NCBI GenBank assembly: GCA_021229015.1
Contig: CM037783.1
Span: 25,486,052 to 25,550,051 of the forward strand
Source of the DNA: Solen grandis
Lineage: Eukaryota > Mollusca > Bivalvia > Adapedonta > Solenidae
DNA: 64,000 nt
Direction: 5' to 3'
Numbering within the stretch: the first letter of the stretch is position 1; every line of letters begins with the position of its first letter. The notes beneath the pieces were generated by a model, which saw nothing but the letters and a program-made list of their open reading frames with translations, had not been told where the DNA came from and ran no database searches. The translations under genes were made by a program, and so were the position numbers. Shown here in pieces: positions 51,600-62,400 of this stretch.

Positions 51600-52730
51600 A
51601 ACAAAGGGCAATAACTCCAAAATTATGTAAAACAGAGTTGCTGTCTTTATACACTGCACTTCTCCTCATTGAGATCTATCTACCTATGAAGTTTCATATT
51701 GATACCACTGATAGTTTTTTTGCTATGCTCCAGACAAAAAGTATGAAAAATAACAAAGGGCAATAACTCCAAAATTATGCCAAACAGATTTGTTGTTCTT
51801 GTACACTGCACTTTTCCTCATTGAGATCTATTTACATGTTAAGGTTCATGTTGATACCTCTAATGGCTTTTATTCTATGCTCCGGACAAAATTTAAGTAT
51901 GAAAAATAACAAAGGGCAATAACTCCAAAATTATGCAAAACAGAGTTGTGGTTCTTGTACACTGCACTTCTCCTCATTCAGATCTATTTACCTGTGAAGG
52001 TTCATGTTGATACCTCTAATTGCTTTTATTCTATGCTCCGGACAAAATTTAAGTATGGAAAAAAACAAAGGGCAATAACTCCAAAATTATGCATAACAGA
52101 GTTGTGGTTCTTGTACACTGCACTTCTCCTCATTGAGATCTATTTACCTGTGAAGGTTCATGTTGATACCTCTAATGCTTTTATTCTATGCTCCGGACAA
52201 AATTTAAGTATGAAAAATAACAAAGGGCAATACCTCCAAAATTATGCAAAACAGTGTTGTGGTTCTTGTACACTGCACTTTTCCTCATTGAGATCTATTT
52301 ACCTGTGAAGGTTCATGTTGATACCTCTTATAGTTTTTGTTCTATGCTCCGGACAAAATTTAGGTATGAAAAATAACAAAGGGCAATAACTCCAAATTTT
52401 GCATAACAGAGTTGTGGTTCTTGTACACTGCACTTCTCCTCATTGAGATCTATTTACCTGTGAAGTTTCATGTTGATATCTCTTATACTTTTTGTGCTAT
52501 GCTCCGGACAAAATTTAAGTATGAAAAATAACAAAGGGCAGTAACTCCAAAATTATGCAAAACAGAGTTGTGGTTCTTATACACTGCACTTCTCCTCAAT
52601 GAGATGTATCTACCTATGAAGTTTCATGTATACCTCTTATAGTTTTTGTGTTATGCTCTGGACGGACGGATGGGACGGACGGACAAAGCGGCAACTATAT
52701 GGTCTCCCTTCGGGGAGCAAAAAAATTGAG
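51600..52730. repeat. Seven-unit tandem array, period about 155 bp
   Basis: Units start AACAAAGGGCAATAACTCC at about 51600, 51752, 51908, 52064, 52219, 52375 and 52530. Each has TGTACACTGCACTTCTCCTC and GCTCCGGACAAAATTTAAGT. The last runs into GGACGGACGGATGGGACGG and CCTTCGGGGAGC. It gives long false frames. Confidence 0.85.
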
Positions 52731-52802
52731 CTCTAAAAAATATTAATCATATTCAAAGCTAATTCAATTAGCCCTGTTTCAACAAAATGACCCGTGTCCA
52801 AC

Positions 52803-52902
52803 NNNNNNNNNNNNNNNNNNNNNNNNNNNNNNNNNNNNNNNNNNNNNNNNNNNNNNNNNNNNNNNNNNNNNNNNNNNNNNNNNNNNNNNNNNNNNNNNNN
52901 NN
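52803..52902. other. Assembly gap (100 N)
   Basis: Exactly 100 N, immediately after the tandem array and between two genes that both lack 5' exons. True size unknown; adjacency across it is unproven. Confidence 0.99.
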
Positions 52903-53368
52903 GTATATTGCCACTAAATCAAATGATACCTGTATAACTCTAGTATTTTGGACTTCCTTGTCATAGTTTTACCAGAGGATTAGAAGCATAACTTAATCTC
53001 CTCCTCTGACACAAAGTCCTATTGACATCATGATGTGTTTGTCTCATGCATAAAATATATTGTCTCAGTTGAAGTACAGCCAGCAGCTAATTATATTTCG
53101 CATTACATCTCATACTTCAATAAACAAAGTTACATCCATCATCCTGAAAAAATTCTTTTTTTCTGGGTTATAGTATATGTTACATTAATGAAATATACAT
53201 AAATCAAAGTAATATATTACCTATTATAATTGTTATAATGACAACTATGTGTAACTTAAACATCATGTTATTTGCCTGGTGGTACTGAATACTGTAATAA
53301 AAGAGAAGTAACCACTGCATGGTATTTGGGAGGGTCCATGGTCTATTATTTTATGTGTGTACAACTAG

Positions 53369-53491
53369 ACAAGCCCCAGTATGACAAGGACGCCACTCAA
53401 CAGTTTGATGACATGCTGGACGGTAACCTTGACAACCTGCCGCCCCTCCCCAAATCCATGGTGAAGATCTTCCTCAGCTCCACTTTCTCAG
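53369..53491 (+). CDS. NWD exon: start of DUF4062 domain
   Basis: Acceptor caactag|acaagc, donor CTCAG|gtaaat, phase 1 out. QQFDDMLDGNLDNLPPLPKS, then VKIFLSSTFS. Confidence 0.8.
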
Positions 53492-56400
53492 GTAAATGCA
53501 GTGTATCTCTCAGACATAAAGAAATGTGATCATTATTATTTTGGCATTGTTTAAGCATTGTTGGTCCATCACTCCTTCTGACAGTCACTGTCAGTCACAC
53601 AAATTCTTGTAAGAACCGATCACCAGCATACAGTGTTAGATACCAGGGTTTTGATTGTTGGTTGCCCTAATATGTATAGAGTTATGGCCCTTGAATAACT
53701 TTAAAAATAGCTGAGTCACACATATCTCCAAAACTGTACAATTCAGAGTCACAAAACTTAACAGGATTGTTCACCAGCATGTGAAGTTGTGCTCCTTCAG
53801 AATATGTTTGATGTTTTACCCAATACTGCAGGATTATGAATTACTTAAAAGTAGCTGTAGCCTTTGCTTATATTACGAAGGCTAAAAGTGGGGGCATTGG
53901 TGTCCAATGGACACATTTCTGGTGTTAAATTTAGCATGAATGTACAAATTTTACTGTTCTTAGGGACAGTGGAATGATGCATGTCTACAAATTTCACATT
54001 AACAGTATTCCATCTTTCTTTAGCCATAGTATTTTTTTTTTCTTTTATTTGCTCATTTGGCGGTGGATAACAATTGAAGATTTTATACTCATCAGACATG
54101 AGAGAGGAAAGGAACATATTGACAAGGGAAGCATTTCCACTGTTACGAGAGTACTGCTCCTCAAACAACCTGGACTTCCAGGTGGTGGACATGAGATGGG
54201 GAGTGACCGATGACAGTCAGAATGACCACTCTGTTGAGAAGCTTTGTCTACTGGAGGTGGACAACTGCCAGAAGGCCTCGTGGGGACCCAACTTCATTGT
54301 GAGCATCAAGGGGTGACCATATAGCTCTTCTAAGTGTAAATAGAAATAACAGGAGAACGAACAGTTTTGTTGTCAGCCCTCAATATTATGTTGAAAGTAT
54401 TGGTTAATCATTGGGTTATAATTGGTACTTGAATATTCATGTGGTGACAGGCTTACTGTTGATAAGGTTATGGCTAACCTTATGTCATGGGTAGTATTTG
54501 TATACATTAAGGGATATCTGTCTTCTTTGATAATGATTTGTTGTCCTTAAAATATATCCCATTAGATTTTCTTTCTGTTTCCCTTTGCCAAAATAGAAGC
54601 ACTTTGAATACATTTGCCAACAAGGCAGACACAGGTCAGACATCTTCCAGATCTGGGTCACCTCTGTCTGCTCATACAATATTGTAGCTTAGATTCTACA
54701 TAGTCTGGTCAGGGTCTGCTCTGTTTGCTCTACAATATTGTAGCTTAGATTCTACACAGTCTGGTCAGGGTCTGCTCTGTTTGCACATACAATATTGTAG
54801 CTTAGATTCTACAACAGTCTGGTCAGGGTCTGCTCCATTTGCACATACAATATTGTAGCTTAGATTCTACACAGTCTGGTCAGGGTCTGCTTCATTTGCA
54901 CATACAATATTGTAGCTTAGGTTCTACACAGTCTGGTCAGGGTTTGCTCCATTTGTACATACAATATTGTAACTTCAGAAGACATATATTTTTAAAGTCA
55001 TTAATTTGTACATGAATATTCATTAGGTAAAAGGTTAAATAAGAACATTAACTGCATATCTTAATTAGTATCCCAGGGTAACAAGATTGGTTGTGTGATA
55101 TACATGGGTAAATATTTCACTGTTTGAAATATATATATCCAAGACAGGATATATCATGATTATAACATTTGATACAAAATGTATAAATTTGTTAAAAAAA
55201 GATGAATTGGACTATGTTTTTTTATAAAGGTGCTAGCAGGAAACAGATATGGGTTTCGGCCAATTCCAATTGAAATAGCTGTTGAGGAGTTTCAGTTTCT
55301 ACGACAACAGGCTGTATCTTTAAAGCTGAATGACCAAAAGCTAATGGATGAATGGTACAAACTAGATGAGAATGCCATTCCTAACAGATACTTCCTGCAG
55401 GTAAAATGCCATGTGAGGTGATAAACTGCTTATTCAAACCCCCAGGGAACAAGAATTTTTCCTTATTATCCCAGGTGTAAAGTAATGATCCATCCCAGGA
55501 ACCAGCAAGAACAATTATGAAGGGAAAATTATACTCAAACAATTGGTAAATGTGGGGCAAAAGTTTTGATGGCGAACCCTGGAAAAATGTATTTTGTATC
55601 AAGCCTTATCAAACTGAAAGCAGAACTGGTGTTTGTTAGTGGTACTATCTGAGCTTGCTTTGATTTTCAGTAACACATTAGAGTGAAAGAAAAAATCAAC
55701 CATATAATGCAAAAGATGCAGTAAATGGAGGAAACCTTATATAATGCTAAACCTTACCTAAACCCTGACTAAATTAAGTGGTTAGAGCATCCGCCTTGGG
55801 AGCTGGAGGTCGTGGTTTCAAACCAGGCAGCGACATACCAAAGTCGTAAAAAATGGTACTGGTATAGCCCCCTTACTTGGTGCTTAGCTTATAAGGGTAG
55901 TTGCAGGACTGGTTGGCCCGGTATCAGGATAATGTGACTGGGTGTGGAATCATGCCACATACATGTATCTATGGCGTGATATTGCGGTGTGGCAGCATTA
56001 TATCTGTCTTAAGTAGACACCGTCTCCAAATGACTGAAATACTGTCGGTTGGACGTTAAATCAAACGAACAAACAAACATATACCCTGATTGATAATGTC
56101 ACTTTCATAAGCACATTAGTTTTGTTTAATCTTAATGAGATAGAAAGTGGAAGATTAGCCAATGTACAGACACTATGAAAAAGAGTTATACTTTAATACA
56201 GTATGATTATTAATAAAAAATGCACAGACAAAGATGTGATGAACTTTCATTCCTGGACACAACTCAACCCAGGGTCAGTCAGCAGAGAGTTGTGTTGTAG
56301 AAACTGTTTTAGAAATTATTCCAGTAATTTTTTAAAAAGAATGAGCTAAAACTATAGTTAATTAAAAAAAATCAGTTGTATTTACACATGTATAATGACC

Positions 56401-59400
56401 TGTGACTTTGATTTTTATTTGTGACAGCCAATCAGATCCAAGTTCACATTTTTTGCTGATTTCTCTGCTGGTTGTGATGAACAAAGGAAAAAGGACACAG
56501 CTGAATGGTGGAAAACATTTGAGGCCCTACAAGGGGTACTCAGGGCTTGTGCCAATGAGGCCCACAAACAGGGAAAAATCACTCAGGAACAAAAGCACCA
56601 GTATTTTCTCTCAGGTAGTTGTAGCTGTAGTTAAAGCTTGTAATAATTCTATTCAATAGGCATATCTAGAAACCACTGTAATGGATGACAAAGCAGGATT
56701 TTTTTTCACTGTTTTGGAAAGGTGAACATATTATCAAATTAGAATTCTTGTAATGAGGACCTTAAAATTGAAGAAGAAAATATGAAGAAGAAAATATTTT
56801 GCTATTTTTTTTAATATAGATTTTAAGGTAATTCATCCATCATTTAATTCTAATCTTGGTCCTTCAAATGTTTAAAAAAAACTTCAGTGCATATGCAAGC
56901 AGTTATAGGCTATTTTGATCCTAGTCTATAAAGACTTGCATTCACTTTAAAATTCCCACAATCACTTGATGGACAATGATCACATTTACATGATGAGTGG
57001 ATTACCTTAACATACAATTTAAATTAATATCTATTTTTCATTATGGAAAGTCATTGTGATGTGTGCTGAAAGCTAGCTTCAATCTCTTAAACAATATGGC
57101 AACAGGATTTGGACCTAAAACATTGTTTTATAGTGGAGCTGCAATGTTTTTGTAGAATTATGTTCCATGAAAAACGAAAAAAAAAATCTTAGGTGTGAAT
57201 ATTCATGGGAAAAAACATTTTCAAAAGCATTTAAAATTGTCCCTCATTTAAAAAATATTGATCTTTTTGTATTTTTGGTATTGTTATAATTGTTTTATTT
57301 CTTCAGTGACTGAACTTGAGATCCAAGATGGAATACTGAATGCCAAAGATGTTGACGCCCACTGCCTTGTGTACCGGCGAGAGCTGCAGGCACTGACTGG
57401 AGCAGCTTTAAATGAAGAAAACGCAACAAGGTTTATTGACACACTGAAGACAGCTAATGTAAGTACTTAAATCCTTGTCTTGTAAATATTAGTTTTCAAA
57501 TTTAGGATGAATATTGATTTACTGAAATTTAATGGTATCTGATACAATTGATTCTATGTTACAGTACAGACTGTGTAGAATCTGGGCATCAATGTTGTAT
57601 GATCAAACAAAGGAGACCCTGATTAGATTGCTTCATCAAGGAACTGTCTGATCCAGGTGTCTTGTGATATCCTAAGCACCAAAACATCTTCATGAAATAA
57701 AGGGTTAAGCTGTTGTTTCTGAGCTCTATCCCTATGTGCCTGTTATCCCAGAATGCATCAGCAAAGGAACTGATGTGCTGTATATTGGCCAACTGAGTAT
57801 TACACTTTACTTAAAATGCTTAAATAGGGTATCCACAAAAATAACTGAGCATTTCAGTAAATGTTACCCTGTCATTTATTATTTTATTGAGTAACCAGCA
57901 TATGATACAGTGCTGTACAATTATGGCACAGTGAGAAGTTGTATTTAATAGTTTTCATAAATCAGTGAGTCACATAAGAAAATGTGAAAATCCTTTAATT
58001 GGTCATATTAAAGTAATGGGAAGGGATGTAATGATAATGACAAGGTGAATATTGTATGGAAAATTTCCAAACAACAAAGCAAAGCAGTGATGGTCCTTGG
58101 GGTGTCTTCACAAGAGATATAAACGTCATATTTCATGCAGAACTTTAGTTGTCATGGCAAGCAAAATAAAGTGAACTTGAAAAAAAAAAACTTTTAAAAT
58201 CTACACTAAGAGCAATGATAAGATATTGATTTTATTTCTCCTAAATGATCACCTTATGGCCTTCTATAAAAATTGCGTAAAACAAGTTGATCCCTTGGAA
58301 AATTTGGTTTCTAAGGGGCCGGCTTCCTTATGATTTAGAACATTTCAGTAATCTCCTTCTCTGAAACCAGTAGTCAGATTTAATCTTATTTGACATAATC
58401 TTGAAGCAAGCTAATGATATGGGTCACATTGTCGTATTTCAAGTCACATTTAAGCTTTATGTTTGTTGATGGTACTTAGGCCACCCTCTTAATTTATTAT
58501 CCACTATCATTATGCAGGAATCATGCATATCTCAATTATTATCCACTATCATTATGCAGGAATCATGCATATCTCATCCTGTTGTATCACATCCCACATT
58601 ACAAACAGTTCAGTAGATTTTAATATGGTTTAGTCTAGGCAAATTATTGTTGGTAATAATCACTGATAACTGTAGTTATTATTATTTTCAGGGTGTAGAA
58701 ATCAACAAAGAAATTGCAGATCTGAGAATGAACCTCATAACAAGGAAGATTCCCTCTTGCCTTACTGACAAGCATATCAAGAACTACCCAGTGGGCTGGA
58801 AGGCTGGTGGCATCAATCCAAAAGAGTATGCAGACCACAAGCAATATCTGGAAGCTTTCTGCCAAGACTTCATCAAGGATTGCCAAACACTGGTGGACCG
58901 AGCTCTCCAGCAGAAGAAGGGGCTGATCATGATGTCCAACTACTACAGTGACTATGATGAGACTATCCACCACATGAGATTCTGTCTCAGTAAATGCGAG
59001 TCCTTCTGTGGACAGGAAATGGTAATTTTATAACATATTAATATAATATGCCGCTTGATTTTGTTAATTGGGAACTGTGCTTAAATCATGCACATCACAT
59101 CATTTCCATGCCCAGCCCTTTCTCCTCAACTTTGAATATTGTTAAGTACTTTGTGTTATTCTCTAGCAGAATGTTGAACAGGTCTTTTGTGGTATAAAAG
59201 GTTCCTGAGTTAAATTCTGGCTTTGGGCTGAAGAATTTTACTTGGTTACATTTACAGCCATATGTTTGGTAAGAAGAAATGTAACTAAAGCCCCAACTGA
59301 AATCTAATTTGCAAGTTGAACACTCTACTACATTGCCACAAAAGCTAGCTCAGGTACAAGTGTCATTTTATACCTATACTACAGCTTATATATTCCTGTT

Positions 59401-62400
59401 TATGTCACAGATCCTGGAAAAAGCCAAGGCCTACATTCTGGATGAGGTTGGTCGCAAACCATTGATTATTCATGCTAAATCTGGAGCGGGTAAAACATCA
59501 ATCATGGCAATGATCATGAAACAGGTTCCAACATGGTTGAAAGGGGCCTCCCACCTGAAACTGATCCGGTTTTTGGGCACAAGTCCTAACACAACCAATA
59601 TCTATGATGTATTGTACAGTGTACTTGGCCAGTTGTCTGATGCTTGTGACCTCATTATGTCCCCTATCAATTACAAGAACATGAAGAGCATTGTTGACTA
59701 CACTCCCAGGCATCTTCGTCAGGTTGCTAACACTGTAAAAGAGCCTGTGATAATCCTACTGGACTCTATTGACCAGCTGTATCCAACCAACAATGCCTAT
59801 GCCATGGAATGGCTCCCAACTCTTCTCCCTCAGAATGTAAAACTGATTATCTCCACTCTACCTGGAGAACACAACATCCTTTCCAATCTGCAGAAGCTTC
59901 TGCCAGAAAAAAGCTGCTATGTGGAGGTGCCAGTCCTTCCAGAATCCACTGGAAAGCTCATTGCTAAAACATATCTAAATGGAGCTAAAAGAACATTGAC
60001 TGAACCTCAGATGCAGTATCTGCTGAAAGTCTTTAAAGGTTCTCCAAGTCCCTTGTTTCTGAAACTCTTGCTTGATGAAGCAAAGAAATGGAATTCTTTC
60101 ACGAAAGAGACAGATCTTTTCCTTGCACCAGCAGTGAAAGAAGCAATCAGCAAACTATTTGAGCAGCTAGAAAAGAAGTTTGGATATGAGCTAGTGAGTC
60201 ATGCCCTGGGTTATATCACTGTTGGAGTGTCAGGTTTGACAGAGTTTGAGATAGAAGACGTTTTGTCCAGTGATGATACAGTCTTACAGTCGGTTTACAA
60301 ATACCATGATCCTCCAGTTCCCGGAATGATTCGAATACCGCCTCTTATCTGGGCCAGAATCAGGTACGATATGAAAGAGTATTTAGTGGAGCAAATCTCA
60401 CATGGGAAAAATACACTGAACTGGTATCACAGACAATTTTTGGAGACTGCAAAAGAAAGGTATACAGGACGGGGCAAGTCTGAAGTTCTCCACAAGAATT
60501 TGACAGACCTTTTTTTGCAGGAGAATGGATTGAAAAGAACAATAACTCTTACTAATAGAAAAAATCTGGTGATCAAAGATGCAGACAGAATGGTCACTCC
60601 TCAGCCGTTCATATTAAAAAACAGAAGAAAACTGGACTGTCTGCCATATCACGCAATTCGTGCAGTTCCTGAACTCAGCCTAGATTTTATAAAAACCAAG
60701 ATTTTTTGCAACTTCAAGTTCTTGTGTACAAAGATAGCAGCTTTCTCTGTCAACTCTGTCATTGACATCTTGACAGATTTTCTTGAGATGAAGGAGGATG
60801 AAGAAATCTCTACATTAAGCAAATTTTTATCAGACAGCAAAGAAAATCTGAATATAAATACAAAATTAGCTGTTTGCTTACTGGCCCATATCAGCTCTGA
60901 ATCCCATCAGTTTGGCTTGGTTTCCCTTCTTGACCAAGCAAAGACCTTCCTCTTATCAGAAAATAGTGTCCAGTTGGTTCCAATGTTTCCATGCCTTGCA
61001 GCAAGACCTGAACAAACACTTGCTGCTCCTTGTTTGTCAGACCAGAGCAATGTTACTGCTGTTGATGTATCAACAGATGGGAAGTGGCTGATTACATGTT
61101 CCAGTGATGGCTTTGTTCGAATTTGGGATATTCTGACACAGAAGTATTCTGACACAGAAGTTTCTTCACCAGTGGGATGCTGGACTGTCATGTGACATGC
61201 TTGTGACACTGAATGATGGGGCCGCAGTGTTACTTGACAAAACGTCTGGAGCTGCAATAATACTTCACCTTGAGACTGGAATGATCCTTATGGAGAAGTC
61301 TGATTTGCCAGGGAGTGCTATGACTATGACAGCAACAAATGACAAAAGTCAGATTTACATTGTCAGCTCCCAAATAAAGGGTAAGATCCAGATCGATATT
61401 GTCAATGTCGAACTTAGGAAAATTTCAAAAACATTTACGCTTCAGAAGAGCACGGCGTTTGAAAGCATAGAAGCCATTCTTTCAAAGAACGAGCGTTACC
61501 TAGTGTTAAAGCTGGGGATCTCTGAGAAAGAATATGAGACCATCAAGGCAATGTGGAGCAAAGGGGGGTTTGGCGAGCAACCGCACAGAAACAAGTTCAT
61601 AGCAGTCAGCATGGATCAGGGAAATGGAGTGCTTATCCCGTGTTTCAGACAACTGTCAAAATTCCATCACTTGGTGTGGCATGGAGGCTTACAGAGGAAA
61701 AAGAGGTATGTTTTGTTTTAACAAATTCAAGATCTTATATTTTATACCAGAGAAGCTGTGGCAATATAGGGATCACCCATATTGTCTGCCCTGCTTTTCA
61801 AAACGTTCAGTATCTTTTCATTTTGCTGAGTCGAGGTGTGTAGCAGGGCTTTTCATCACTTAGTATACATGTTCACTATAAAAAAAGGGCAGGTAACTCT
61901 TATTTTTTTGGCTCAAATATGGTCCTTTTTTGAATGGATAGGTTAAATTTTTCCATAAAAACTAGCAAATTTATTCTCAAATTTGTAATACTTGTTCACT
62001 ATAAAAAAAGGGAATCCATTTCAAAAGGGTGGGTAACCTTAAAATTCATTTTGGCACAGTAATGGCTTTTTTAGCTCACCTGAGCATAGCTCAGGGTGAG
62101 CTTTTGGGATACTTGATTGTCCGTCGTCCGTCGTCCGTCAACAATTTTGATGTTTACACACTAGAGGCCACAATTTTGATCCAATCTTCCTCAAACTTGG
62201 TCAGAATGTTTGTCTTGATGATATCTTGAACCCTTTCGAAAATGGGTCAGGTTGGATCAAAAAGTTGGTCAGTAGGTCAAATCTTAGAAAAATCTTGTTT
62301 ACACACTAGAGGCCACAATTTTGATCCAATCTTCCTCAAATTTGGTCAGAATGTTTGTCTTGATGATATCTTGAACCCTTTGCAAAATGGGTCAGGTTGG

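Noticed and set aside
51946..52308. 120-codon plus-strand frame.
   Set aside because: It is a translation of the 155-bp tandem array; residues repeat with the array period.
55778..55835. tRNA-like sequence with A and B boxes.
   Set aside because: It is the head of a full-length SINE with target duplication.
61197..61860. Apparent second frameshift near 61640, because another frame (PVFQTTVKIPSLGVAW) is open past the exon end.
   Set aside because: The frame ending WHGGLQRKKR reaches the donor at 61705 in phase 2, exactly what the exon at 63552 requires, and gives a WD-like join (RKKR-FVLFWD). The other frame gives phase 0 and does not.
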